From: CAKSQL01 sp045649415
GTDB lineage: Bacteria; Bacillota; Clostridia; UBA1381
Assembly (NCBI GenBank): GCA_045649415.1
Contig: JAZRPY010000014.1
Location: 1-64,000 of the forward strand
Reading direction: 5' to 3'
Length of the DNA: 64,000 nucleotides
Shown here: positions 34,775 through 42,895 of the stretch, in pieces
Layout of the letters: each line of letters opens with the position of its first letter
Position numbering within the stretch: the first letter of the stretch is position 1
Translations under genes and position numbers: made by a program
Notes under the pieces: generated by a model
Told to the model about the DNA's origin: nothing
Seen by the model: only the letters and a program-made list of their open reading frames with translations
Databases searched by the model: none

Positions 34775-35350
34775 TTGGTCCACATAAATTTTAAGAGGGT
34801 ATCATGGATAATAATATCAGTTCTTTTTTTAACAGGCTTTATTATAGGTGCCTTTTATCTTGCTTTATCTGAAGAGGACAAGGAGTTATATTTGTATTTG
34901 TCGGGATTTTTTGAAGGTCAGGGTGGAGTGGATAATCAAATGTCTGTTTTTAAAGCCTCACTCCTTGATAACTTAAAGCTATCCCTTATTCTTTTAATAT
35001 CGGGATTTTTTAGAATAGGGGCAGTGACGCCCTTGGGTTGTGCCGCTGTAAAGGGGTTTGTGAACGGATTTTCAGTATCGGCCTTTGTGAGATATTATGG
35101 TATAAAGGGATTATTTGTTCCCTTGTCGTCAATTATTTCGAGTATAATTTATATCCCTGTTCTTATTGTTTTTTGTGCAAGAGCATTTGTGTTCTCTATA
35201 GAAAATGAAAAAAAAGACAAAACAAAATCAGGAAAATATTTAATTTTTTCTCTTGCCTGTTTTTCTATATTTTGTGTGGTTTCATTTTTTGACGGATATG
35301 TTACCACAAAATTTATAAAGTTATTGACTCCCATTATAATCACAGGCTGA
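34775..35350 (+). CDS. spoIIM: SpoIIM-family sporulation protein
   Basis: A 191-aa membrane protein with about five helices. It matches the SpoIIM family through the central GFVNGFSVSAFVRYYGIKG (93-111) and IIYIPVLIVFCARAFVFS segments. In Bacillus it forms the SpoIID-M-P machine that remodels peptidoglycan during engulfment. The start is TTG at 34775, in the T run of the upstream hairpin and 8 bases from AAGGGG. An ATG at 34803 is in another frame and soon meets a stop. No spoIID or spoIIP is nearby. Confidence 0.85.
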   Translation: MVHINFKRVSWIIISVLFLTGFIIGAFYLALSEEDKELYLYLSGFFEGQGGVDNQMSVFKASLLDNLKLSLILLISGFFRIGAVTPLGCAAVKGFVNGFSVSAFVRYYGIKGLFVPLSSIISSIIYIPVLIVFCARAFVFSIENEKKDKTKSGKYLIFSLACFSIFCVVSFFDGYVTTKFIKLLTPIIITG

Positions 35351-35454
35351 TAATGGGGGAATATGGAAAGAATTTTTTGTGAAAAAAACCTGTACAAATC
35401 AAAAAAAATGTGTTATCATAGTTTATGGATTATCAATTGAAATGGGGGACTAAG

Positions 35455-36336
35455 ATGAGAAGGTACATTGATGACTTTGCCCACTTTCTAGAGGGTAAGA
35501 AGTCAGAAAACACAATTCAGTCCTACAAAGGAGATATATCACACTATACGGATTTTTTGAATAAAAAGAACATTTTTGATTACGAAAGCACTAATAAAAC
35601 TATAGTGATTACATATCTTTTATACTTGCAAAAGTCAGGAAGGGCAAATGCCACAGTGTCAAGAACTCTGGCATCTATAAGAGCCTTTTATGACTACTTG
35701 ATAAGGGACAGGGGAATAGAGATGATTGACCCTACTCTTAACTTGGAAACACCGAAAATTGAAAGAAAGCTACCCACTATCTTAACAACAGGTGAGGTAG
35801 AATTATTTTTAGAGCAGCCTAATGCAACAGATTGTAAGGGCGTTCGTGACAAGGCAATGCTCGAGCTTTTGTATGCTGCAGGAATAAGAGTGTCCGAGCT
35901 TATAAAATTAAAGCTTAAAGATGTGAATTTGTCGGTGGGTTTTGTAAGATGTAAGGACGAAAAACACGAAAGAATTATACCTATCGGCAATATTGCAAAA
36001 ATGGCACTTTCAGAGTATATAGAAACTGCCAGGGATAGTATGCTTAAGGATAAAGAGGAAACAGCACTATTTGTTAATTGCTCGGGAAAAGAGCTTTCAA
36101 GACAGGGCTTCTGGAAAATAGTGAAGCAGTATCAGAAGAAGGCAAATATAAAAACCGAGATAACTCCTCATGTTCTCAGGCACTCCTTTGCGGCACATCT
36201 GCTTGAAAATGGAGCAGATTTAAAGGCTATTCAGGAAATGCTTGGTCATGCAGATATTTCCTCCACTCAGAACTATTCAAGACTAATCAATTCAAGAGTG
36301 AGAGAGGTATATCAAAAAGCACATCCGAGAGCGTAA
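35455..36336 (+). CDS. Tyrosine recombinase XerC/XerD type
   Basis: A 293-aa site-specific recombinase with a SAM-like N-terminal DNA-binding domain (1-90) and a catalytic domain with Arg145, the HVLRH box (His239, Arg242), His265 in LGHADISS and nucleophile Tyr274. Lengths and motifs fit XerD-type chromosome dimer resolution. The start is ATG 35455 after GGGGGA; an ATG at 35425 lacks a site. A single-gene unit ends at a terminator. No attachment site, integrase-linked cargo or tRNA is near, so a housekeeping role is likelier than an element integrase. Confidence 0.92.
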   Translation: MRRYIDDFAHFLEGKKSENTIQSYKGDISHYTDFLNKKNIFDYESTNKTIVITYLLYLQKSGRANATVSRTLASIRAFYDYLIRDRGIEMIDPTLNLETPKIERKLPTILTTGEVELFLEQPNATDCKGVRDKAMLELLYAAGIRVSELIKLKLKDVNLSVGFVRCKDEKHERIIPIGNIAKMALSEYIETARDSMLKDKEETALFVNCSGKELSRQGFWKIVKQYQKKANIKTEITPHVLRHSFAAHLLENGADLKAIQEMLGHADISSTQNYSRLINSRVREVYQKAHPRA

Positions 36337-36349
36337 AAACTACATATTG

Positions 36350-36376
36350 GCTGACCTTTTTAAAGGTCAGCTTTTT
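36350..36376 (+). terminator. Terminator after the Xer recombinase gene
   Basis: Arms GCTGACCTTT (36350-36359) and AAAGGTCAGC (36362-36371) with a T run. Confidence 0.85.
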
Positions 36377-36413
36377 ATTTTTTATATAATTTGCTTTAAA
36401 ATAAGAATTATGC

Positions 36414-36442
36414 TTGACGGAACTATAAAATTTTGGTAAAAT
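36414..36442 (+). promoter_or_regulatory. Promoter of glyQS
   Basis: TTGACG (36414-36419), 17 bases, TAAAAT (36437-36442). The leader to 36505 is only about 55 bases, too short for a T-box, so tRNA-sensing control is not expected. Confidence 0.72.
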
Positions 36443-36504
36443 GAAATAAGTATATTATAATGTATATAAATATGTAGCAAATAGAGAAAGGCGTTGGAAA
36501 CTTT

Positions 36505-37896
36505 ATGAAGAACACTGAAAAAACAATGGACAAAATTGTTGCATTATGTAAGGGCAGAGGCTATATTTTCCCGGGAAGTGAAATTTATGGTGGTCTGGCT
36601 AATACATGGGACTATGGTCCTTTGGGAGTTGAGTATAAAAATAATGTGAAAAAAGCCTGGTGGAAAAAGTTCATTCAGGAATCAAAATATAATGTGGGAG
36701 TGGATTGTGCTATCCTTATGAATCCGCAAACCTGGGTTGCATCAGGTCATGTTGGTGGATTTTCGGACCCATTGATGGATTGTCGTGAGTGTAAGGCTCG
36801 TCACAGAGCAGACAAGCTTATTGAGGACTTTGCTTTCCAGAAGGGTGAGAGCGTTGTTGTTGACGGCTGGAGTAAGGACAAGATGATGGAATACATTGAC
36901 GAGAATAATATTTCGTGTCCTGAGTGTGGAAAGCATAATTTCACAGCCATCCGTGAGTTTAATCTTATGTTTAAAACCTTCCAGGGTGTTACTGAGGACT
37001 CTACCTCAACAGTTTATCTAAGACCTGAAACTGCACAGGGTATCTTTGTTAATTTCAAGAGTGTTCAAAGAACTTCAAGAAAGAAGGTTCCTTTTGGAAT
37101 TGGTCAGGTTGGTAAATCCTTCAGAAATGAAATCACTCCTGGTAACTTCACCTTCAGAACCCGTGAGTTTGAACAGATGGAGCTTGAATTCTTCTGTGCA
37201 CCAGGAACTGACTTGGATTGGTTCTATTATTGGAAGGATTTCTGTATGCAATGGTTGAAGGATTTGGGAATAAAAGAGGAAAATGTTCGTTTCCGTGACC
37301 ATTCGCCTGAGGAATTATCACACTATTCAAAGGCAACCACAGATATTGAATTTGTGTTCCCATTTGGTTGGGGTGAGCTTTGGGGAATTGCAGACAGAAC
37401 TGATTTTGACTTAAAGCAGCACCAGACTCATTCTGGAGAGAGTATGGAATATATTGATCCTATAACCAACGAAAGATATGTACCATATTGCGTTGAGCCA
37501 TCATTAGGAGCAGACAGAGTTGCACTTGCATTTCTTGTTGAAGCATATGATGAAGAGGAATTAGAAGGTGGAGATAGCAGAGTTGTAATGCATCTGCATC
37601 CTGCATTGGCACCTGTTAAGGCTGCTGTTCTTCCATTATCAAAGAAGCTTTCTGAGGGTGCTGAAGAGGTATATCAAAATCTGTCTAAAAAATTCAATTG
37701 TGAATATGACGAGGCAGGCTCAATTGGTAAGCGTTATCGCAGACAGGACGAAATTGGAACTCCATTCTGTATAACCTATGATTTCGACTCGGAAACTGAC
37801 GGATGTGTTACAGTTCGTGACCGTGACACAATGGAACAGGAAAGAATAAAAATCGCTGATTTAGAGGCGTTTTTAGAATCAAAAATGGAATTTTAA
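36505..37896 (+). CDS. glyQS: Glycyl-tRNA synthetase, homodimeric type
   Basis: A 463-aa class II synthetase that charges tRNA-Gly. Characteristic blocks are GRGYIFPGSEIYGG (14-27), RPETAQGIF (motif 2 loop region), GQVGKSFRNEITP and FRTREFEQMELEFF, plus a C-terminal anticodon-binding domain. This is the alpha2 form, not the heterotetrameric glyQ/glyS form. AAAGG precedes ATG. mscL follows 18 bases later and may be co-transcribed. Confidence 0.97.
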   Translation: MKNTEKTMDKIVALCKGRGYIFPGSEIYGGLANTWDYGPLGVEYKNNVKKAWWKKFIQESKYNVGVDCAILMNPQTWVASGHVGGFSDPLMDCRECKARHRADKLIEDFAFQKGESVVVDGWSKDKMMEYIDENNISCPECGKHNFTAIREFNLMFKTFQGVTEDSTSTVYLRPETAQGIFVNFKSVQRTSRKKVPFGIGQVGKSFRNEITPGNFTFRTREFEQMELEFFCAPGTDLDWFYYWKDFCMQWLKDLGIKEENVRFRDHSPEELSHYSKATTDIEFVFPFGWGELWGIADRTDFDLKQHQTHSGESMEYIDPITNERYVPYCVEPSLGADRVALAFLVEAYDEEELEGGDSRVVMHLHPALAPVKAAVLPLSKKLSEGAEEVYQNLSKKFNCEYDEAGSIGKRYRRQDEIGTPFCITYDFDSETDGCVTVRDRDTMEQERIKIADLEAFLESKMEF

Positions 37897-37914
37897 AAAA
37901 GGAGGACTAAGAGT

Positions 37915-38334
37915 ATGTCTTTGGGAAAGGAATTTAAAGAGTTCATAACAAGAGGAAATGTTATGGATATGGCTGTCGGTGTTATCATAGGTGGTGCATT
38001 CACAAGCATTGTTACTTCTCTCACAAAGGATATTATCACACCTTGCATCGGATTGATAACAGGCAAAATTGATGTTTCAAAGTTTCAATTAGCAATTGGT
38101 GACAACTTAGTTATCGCATATGGAATGTTCTTGCAGGCTATTATTAACTTCTTGATTACTGCAGTGGCAGTATTTGCACTCATCAAGGTTATTAACACTA
38201 TCAGGAATAGACTTGAGTCTTTATCGAAGAAGGAAGAGCCTGTTGAGGAGGTAGTGGAAGAACCTCAGATTTCAAACGAGGAAGCACTTTTAACTGAAAT
38301 CAGGGATTTGTTAAAGGAAAAAGCAGCTAAATAA
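37915..38334 (+). CDS. mscL: Large-conductance mechanosensitive channel MscL
   Basis: A 139-aa inner-membrane channel that opens under hypo-osmotic stress. It has the N-terminal amphipathic helix, TM1 starting at GNVMDMAVGVIIGGAF (14-29), TM2 with FLQAIINFLITAVAVFALI near 80-98, and a C-terminal acidic helix. AAGGAGG precedes ATG. It is expressed with glyQS or from read-through, and followed by a terminator. Confidence 0.96.
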   Translation: MSLGKEFKEFITRGNVMDMAVGVIIGGAFTSIVTSLTKDIITPCIGLITGKIDVSKFQLAIGDNLVIAYGMFLQAIINFLITAVAVFALIKVINTIRNRLESLSKKEEPVEEVVEEPQISNEEALLTEIRDLLKEKAAK

Positions 38335-38350
38335 TAGTAAAAGAATTAAA

Positions 38351-38379
38351 AAAACGATCTTTAAGGGTCGTTTTTTTTT
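38351..38379 (+). terminator. Terminator after mscL
   Basis: Stem of about ten pairs (38351-38360 with 38365-38374, two wobbles) followed by nine T residues. Confidence 0.8.
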
Positions 38380-38462
38380 GTGCCTTTAAAATCACAAGCC
38401 CAAGAAATAAAACATATATTATACTATAGAAAAATATATGACTATAAAGGGGGAAAATATAT

Positions 38463-38729
38463 ATGACAACAGGCGTGATAGCAGTAATTGGAGCAGTCAC
38501 AACAGCAGTCAGACTTGAAAAAGCAATAGGAAGGGAAACAAAGCTAACGGTGAGAGTTTTAGCCACACCCAAAGCAATAAATAATGGAGGCTGTTCGTAT
38601 TCAGTAAAAACAAAGGCAGAGAATCTGCCAATCCTTATGGAAGTAGCAACGAAATATAAAATAAGGGTAAAGGAATATTATTTAGTGGAAATAAATAATG
38701 GGAAAGAGGAATATCATGCTATATCTTGA
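38463..38729 (+). CDS. DUF3343 small protein (putative Se/S carrier-like)
   Basis: An 88-aa protein with the DUF3343 pattern: an N-terminal strand and helix (AVTTAVRLEKAI), the VRVLATPKAI segment (30-39), and one conserved Cys44 in NNGGCSYSV. Members are proposed to carry sulfur or selenium as persulfide or perselenide on that cysteine. GGGGG precedes ATG. Its 3' end overlaps the cysteine desulfurase gene by 14 bases, so the pair is translated together and the desulfurase is the natural sulfur donor. The receiving pathway is unknown. Confidence 0.85.
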   Translation: MTTGVIAVIGAVTTAVRLEKAIGRETKLTVRVLATPKAINNGGCSYSVKTKAENLPILMEVATKYKIRVKEYYLVEINNGKEEYHAIS

Positions 38730-39855
38730 TAATGCAGCAACCTCATATATAAAGCCAAAAAGCTTTTATCGGGAAATGAATAAATGCACAAGACATTTAA
38801 GTGTCAATTCGGGGAGAGGTGGGCACAAATATTCTGTTTTGGGTGCAAAGGGAATAATGGAAACCTCGGAAAAGCTATCCTTACTTTTCAATATTGACAA
38901 TCCTGAAGATATTGCATATTCCTATAATGCAACAATGTCGTTAAATCAGGCAATAGGAGGAGTGCTTTCAAAAGGTGGCCATGCGATAGTAACTCAAATG
39001 GAGCATAACAGTGTTTTAAGACCTATAAACAAGCTCGGAAATTACACCGTTGTGTCGGCAGATAATAAGGGAAGAATAGCACCACAGGATATTAAGAATG
39101 CAATCAGGGAGGATACAAAGCTCATAGTCTGTACCCATGCCTCCAATGTGTCGGGAACGGTTGAGCCTATTGAGGAGATAGGTAAAATTGCAAGAAAAAA
39201 TAACATTCTATTTCTTGTGGACGGAGCACAGACTGCAGGTGGTAAAAAAATTGATGTAAAAAAAATGAATATTGATATGCTTGCCTTTTCTGCTCATAAA
39301 GGACTTTTAGGTCCATTGGGTGTAGGAGGCTTGTATGTCAGGGATGGAGTCAGGATAGAGCCCATTATATCGGGAGGTACAGGCTCAATGTCAAAGTTTC
39401 TTGAACAACCCGAATATATGCCTGATTTGTTGCAGGCAGGAACTATGAACACACCTGCCATTGTGGCTTTGGGAAAATCCCTTGACTATATCAAAGCCTG
39501 TGGTGTTGAGCAAATATCAAAAATGCAAGAATATCTTGCATACTCTTTAATTGAAGGATTATTGAATATCAAAGGGGTAAGCGTTTATGGGATATTGAAT
39601 AGCAATGAGGGGGAAAGGAACGGAACTGTGCTATTTAATATTGATGGAATGGAAAGCAGCAGATTAGAGGAAATTTTAAACAGAGACTACAAAATTGCCA
39701 CAAGAGGTGGCTGGCATTGTGCATACTCTGCGCATTGTGCCTTAGGAACTGAGGAAACGGGTGGAGTAAGAGCAAGCTTTGGAGCATTCTCAAAGAATAA
39801 AGATGTAAAAGGATTATTGAGTGCAATAAACAGAATTTCAAAAAAAATGCCATAG
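38716..39855 (+). CDS. Cysteine desulfurase, class V aminotransferase family
   Basis: A 379-aa PLP enzyme that takes sulfur from cysteine as an enzyme persulfide. Lys195 (SAHKG) binds PLP, with His97 and Asp169 as supporting residues, and a catalytic cysteine loop RGGWHCAYSAHC is near the C-terminus. The family-typical start MLYLDNAATS is the ATG at 38716, with AGAGGA upstream; an ATG at 38698 is less likely. It resembles the CsdA/SufS-like enzymes often paired with DUF3343 rather than housekeeping IscS with IscU. It ends in a hairpin shared with the convergent sleB-like gene. Confidence 0.92.
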   Translation: MLYLDNAATSYIKPKSFYREMNKCTRHLSVNSGRGGHKYSVLGAKGIMETSEKLSLLFNIDNPEDIAYSYNATMSLNQAIGGVLSKGGHAIVTQMEHNSVLRPINKLGNYTVVSADNKGRIAPQDIKNAIREDTKLIVCTHASNVSGTVEPIEEIGKIARKNNILFLVDGAQTAGGKKIDVKKMNIDMLAFSAHKGLLGPLGVGGLYVRDGVRIEPIISGGTGSMSKFLEQPEYMPDLLQAGTMNTPAIVALGKSLDYIKACGVEQISKMQEYLAYSLIEGLLNIKGVSVYGILNSNEGERNGTVLFNIDGMESSRLEEILNRDYKIATRGGWHCAYSAHCALGTEETGGVRASFGAFSKNKDVKGLLSAINRISKKMP

Positions 39856-39876
39856 CCTTTATAATCTGGCTATGGC
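39849..39876. other. Hairpin between convergent genes
   Basis: Arms GCCATAGCC (39849-39857) and GGCTATGGC (39868-39876) overlap the desulfurase stop. There is no long T run on either strand; it may still act as a weak bidirectional terminator. Confidence 0.55.
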
Positions 39877-39894
39877 AAAGCTATGGTGGAAATA

Positions 39895-40530
39895 TTACTT
39901 GCAAAAAACATGCTTACCGATAGTTTTAATAACAGGTCTTGTTCTTATCCATGCATTTGTGGCAGTTCGTGGATTGTAGTAGTAAATGGCGCCACCTGTG
40001 GGGTCCCAACCATTGAGTGCATCACGGGCTGCCTTGTAGCAGGAATCATTAACTGGAGTGTTAATTTGTCCGTCGGATACTGCAGTAAAAGCACCCTGTT
40101 GGTATATAACCCCTGCTATTGTGCCGGGGAAGGAGGAGTGCTTTACCCTATTTAAAACAACTGCACCGATTGCCACTTGTCCCTCATAGCTTTCGCCTCG
40201 TGCTTCTCCGTTGATAACCCTTGCCAATAAATTCACATCAGAGGAATATGATGAGGAATTTCCTGTGGGAAGCCCTATTTTTGCCAAGGTTTTAGGACCT
40301 GCCACGCCATCGGGAGTAAGACCGTGCTTTCGTTGAAATTTTTTAACTCCCGCCTCAGTTTTTGCACCATAAATACCGTCAACATAGCCTGTCATATACC
40401 CCCATTTAATCAATCTTGATTGAATATTTCTTACCTCCTGACCTCTTGAGCCTCGTCTGGATAGGGCGTATGCAATTGACGGGAATGCGATTGAAATTAT
40501 TAGAATAAGTATAAGCATTTTCTTTCTCAT
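39895..40530 (-). CDS. SleB-type spore cortex-lytic / cell wall hydrolase
   Basis: A 211-aa exported hydrolase with a signal peptide (1-22), a peptidoglycan-binding repeat (SRGQEVRNIQSRLIKWGY, ~28-85) and a Hydrolase_2 catalytic domain (ARVINGEARGESYEGQ near 103, with the catalytic-type Glu in GEA). In Bacillus SleB is a lytic transglycosylase specific for cortex muramic-delta-lactam, acting in germination. The domain order is the SleB order, though clostridial paralogs can act in vegetative cells. AAAGGAG precedes ATG. It converges on the desulfurase gene and diverges from the amidase gene. Confidence 0.92.
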   Translation of the reverse strand: MRKKMLILILIISIAFPSIAYALSRRGSRGQEVRNIQSRLIKWGYMTGYVDGIYGAKTEAGVKKFQRKHGLTPDGVAGPKTLAKIGLPTGNSSSYSSDVNLLARVINGEARGESYEGQVAIGAVVLNRVKHSSFPGTIAGVIYQQGAFTAVSDGQINTPVNDSCYKAARDALNGWDPTGGAIYYYNPRTATNAWIRTRPVIKTIGKHVFCK

Positions 40531-40619
40531 AGTATATGCTCCTTTATAAAATTTCTGCTTTATTTATAGTAGTTTTTCTAAAAAAATAAAATTTATGCTG
40601 AATATGGAGATTTAATATA

Positions 40620-41111
40620 ATGCTAAAAAGAATTGAATATGACAGAAATGCAGCAGTTGAGTATGCACAAAGGTGGGCATTGTCGAGAAATCCTGAATAT
40701 TTTGACTTTCATGGAATAGGCGGCGATTGCACTAATTTTGCATCTCAATCGGTTTATGCGGGTTGTGGGGTTATGAATTATACTAAAACCTTCGGGTGGT
40801 ACTATATAAGTCCTGATAATCGTACGCCATCCTGGACGGGAGTGGAGTATTTTTATAATTTTATGGTAAATAACATATCTCAGGGTCCGTATGCCACAGA
40901 GGTGGATATATCTATGGCAGAGCCGGGGGATATTATTCAGCTTGGTGACAACACAGATAATTTCTATCATTCTCTTGTGGTTCTTAATAGAACAGAAGAA
41001 AATATATATATTGCGGCTCATACAAATGACGCTTTATATAGACCTTTGTCCGATTATAGCTATGCCAAATCAAGGTGCATACACATTCTTGGTGCGTTCA
41101 TTTGGGAATAG
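40620..41111 (+). CDS. Amidase_6-domain protein (NlpC/P60-like fold)
   Basis: A 163-aa protein that is essentially one putative amidase domain: RNAAVEYAQRWAL at the N-terminus, catalytic-type Cys37 in GGDCTNFASQ and His117 in FYHSLVV. Family members are thought to cleave peptidoglycan peptides, but no substrate is proven. No signal peptide or membrane helix is visible, which is odd for a wall enzyme. No strong ribosome site is seen; GGAGATTTAATATA precedes ATG. It lies back to back with the sleB-like gene, so a sporulation or germination role is possible but unproven. Confidence 0.85.
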   Translation: MLKRIEYDRNAAVEYAQRWALSRNPEYFDFHGIGGDCTNFASQSVYAGCGVMNYTKTFGWYYISPDNRTPSWTGVEYFYNFMVNNISQGPYATEVDISMAEPGDIIQLGDNTDNFYHSLVVLNRTEENIYIAAHTNDALYRPLSDYSYAKSRCIHILGAFIWE

Positions 41112-41175
41112 TGCATATAAATCACAAGTAATCTCAAGAGAATATGTATAAACAGTACAAAAAAATATAAAACAC

Positions 41176-41204
41176 TTTACTTTGATAAATCGATACAGTA
41201 TAAT
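41176..41204 (+). promoter_or_regulatory. Promoter of the amino-acid binding protein gene
   Basis: TTTACT (41176-41181), 17 bases, TATAAT (41199-41204). Confidence 0.72.
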
Positions 41205-41259
41205 AGTCTATGTTAACGAAATTGTGCGAAAGGCACAGGTTAAGAAAGGATAGATTATT

Positions 41260-42078
41260 ATGAAAAAAATCACTTCATTATTATTGGCACTTGTACTTGG
41301 AGCTTCAATGCTTGCAGGTTGTAACAATGCAGAGGAAAAGAATGCTGAGGACACATCTTTAGCAGATGTTCAAGCAAAGGGTAGCTTTGTTGTTGGTCTT
41401 GATGCAACATTTGCTCCTATGGGCTTCACAGACGAAAATGGTGAAATTGTTGGCTTCGACATCGACCTTGCAAAAGCAGTTGGAGAAAAGCTTGGCGTTG
41501 AGGTAACCTTCCAACCAATCGATTGGGATTCAAAGTCAATGGAATTGGCTGCAAAGAACATCGATGTTATCTGGAACGGCTTCTCAATCACAGAGGAACG
41601 CAAGAAGGAAGTTCTATTCACAGATGCATATTTAACAACAGGTCAGGTTATCGTTGTTAAGGCAGATTCTGAAATTGCAACAAAGGCAGACTTAGCAGGC
41701 AAGAAGATTGCATTGCAGGATGGTAGCACAAGTGAGGATGCATTAAAGGCTGACGAGGCTACATATGCTTCAATCGGTGACGAGAACATTTCAAAGTTCA
41801 AGGAGAACACACAAGTTCTTATGGAGGTTGAAACAGGCAGAGTGGATGCAGCAGTTATCGACGAAATCTTCGTTCGTTACTACTTAGCAAAGGAAAGTAT
41901 GCTTGATAAGTTCAAGGTATTGGAAGAAAGCTTTGCAGATGAGGACTATGGTGTTGGCGGCAGACTTGGTGAAGATTCATTTATGACTGCAATCAATGAC
42001 GCTATCAAGGCTTGCATTGAAGACGGAACTGCTTCTGAATATGCAATCAAGTGGTTCGGCGAGGATATGTACAAATAA
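41260..42078 (+). CDS. Polar amino acid ABC transporter binding lipoprotein
   Basis: A 272-aa family 3 solute-binding protein. Lipobox LAGC with Cys21, then GLDATFAPMGFTDENGEIVGFDIDLA (split around 47-72) and NGFSITEERKKEVLFTDAY, typical of HisJ/GlnH/CystineBP proteins. The ligand is a polar amino acid or cystine and cannot be decided here. The hairpin after the gene likely favours this protein over the permease that follows. Confidence 0.93.
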   Translation: MKKITSLLLALVLGASMLAGCNNAEEKNAEDTSLADVQAKGSFVVGLDATFAPMGFTDENGEIVGFDIDLAKAVGEKLGVEVTFQPIDWDSKSMELAAKNIDVIWNGFSITEERKKEVLFTDAYLTTGQVIVVKADSEIATKADLAGKKIALQDGSTSEDALKADEATYASIGDENISKFKENTQVLMEVETGRVDAAVIDEIFVRYYLAKESMLDKFKVLEESFADEDYGVGGRLGEDSFMTAINDAIKACIEDGTASEYAIKWFGEDMYK

Positions 42079-42101
42079 TAAAATTGCTTTTTAAAAAAGT
42101 A

Positions 42102-42131
42102 GGGTTGTGCGAAGGTATTTTCGCACAACCC
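42102..42131 (+). other. Intercistronic hairpin between binding protein and permease
   Basis: A perfect 12-bp stem, arms GGGTTGTGCGAA (42102-42113) and TTCGCACAACCC (42120-42131), loop of six. Only a short T run follows. Likely a partial terminator or RNA stabiliser. Confidence 0.75.
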
Positions 42132-42164
42132 AATTTTGAGTTTATGCTTATGGAGGTATTATAA

Positions 42165-42863
42165 GTGGATTTTGTGAATGATATAATAGTTTTAATGCCA
42201 CAGATATTAGAGGGCTTAAAGGTGACAATGGAGCTTTTTTGTATGACTCTTGTTTTGTCATTACCTTTGGGACTTATTTTATCCTTGGGCAGAATATCAT
42301 CAATAAAGCCATTGAGATGGATAATTCAGTTGTATCTTTTGGTGTTTCGAGGAACACCATTGATGCTTCAATTGTTCTTCTTCTATTTTGGTTTACCCTT
42401 CATTATGATTGCGAATCCATTTGGTGATGGTGCCTTCAGGATAGTTCTGGACAGATATCCGGCAGCATTATTGGCATTCGTTTTAAACTATGCCGCATAC
42501 TTTGCCGAAATTTTCAGAGGTGGAATTATTGGCGTGAATAAAGGTCAGTACGAGGCGTCAAAGGCGTTGGGACTAAACTCATTCCAGACAATGCGATATG
42601 TTGTAATTCCACAGATGCTAAGAACAGTTGTTCCACCTGTTGCCAATGAAACAATCGTGTTGGTTAAGGATACTGCACTTGTTTCCTCAATAGCATTGAT
42701 TGATATGCTTAAAAAGGCACAACAGGCAGTAAACAGGGATATGAATGTAACAGCATACTTTGTTGTGGCAGTTATATATCTTGCCATAACCTTAGTGCTT
42801 ACATATATATTTGAAAAAACAGAAAAGAAATTGTCTGTGACAGGACAGAGTAATATAAGCTGA
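42165..42863 (+). CDS. Polar amino acid ABC transporter permease (HisM/GlnP family)
   Basis: A 232-aa permease with five helices and the EAA loop (YEASKALGLNSFQTMRYVV, ~126-144). GTG start after GGAGG. It should form a homodimeric channel for the preceding binding protein. No ATPase gene follows: a terminator comes directly after the stop. The ATP-binding subunit must be encoded elsewhere or shared with another importer. Confidence 0.93.
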   Translation: MDFVNDIIVLMPQILEGLKVTMELFCMTLVLSLPLGLILSLGRISSIKPLRWIIQLYLLVFRGTPLMLQLFFFYFGLPFIMIANPFGDGAFRIVLDRYPAALLAFVLNYAAYFAEIFRGGIIGVNKGQYEASKALGLNSFQTMRYVVIPQMLRTVVPPVANETIVLVKDTALVSSIALIDMLKKAQQAVNRDMNVTAYFVVAVIYLAITLVLTYIFEKTEKKLSVTGQSNIS

Positions 42864-42867
42864 TAAA

Positions 42868-42895
42868 AAAACCGAGGCATTTGCCTCGGTTTTTA
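42868..42895. terminator. Bidirectional terminator
   Basis: Stem AAACCGAGGCA (42869-42879) with TGCCTCGGTTT (42882-42892), A run on one side and T run on the other. It separates the permease gene and the convergent DUF4364 gene. Confidence 0.87.

Noticed and set aside
34803..34871. A frameshifted ATG start for spoIIM at 34803
   Set aside because: The ATG has a fair ribosome site but is in another frame and stops after 22 codons. The TTG at 34775 with AAGGGG explains the gene without an error.
35455..36336. Integrase of a genomic island
   Set aside because: There is no tRNA, attachment repeat or cargo nearby, and the protein has housekeeping Xer length and motifs.
36376..36504. T-box leader before glyQS
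   Set aside because: The promoter at 36414-36442 leaves a leader of only about 55 bases, and no T-box sequence or antiterminator is seen.
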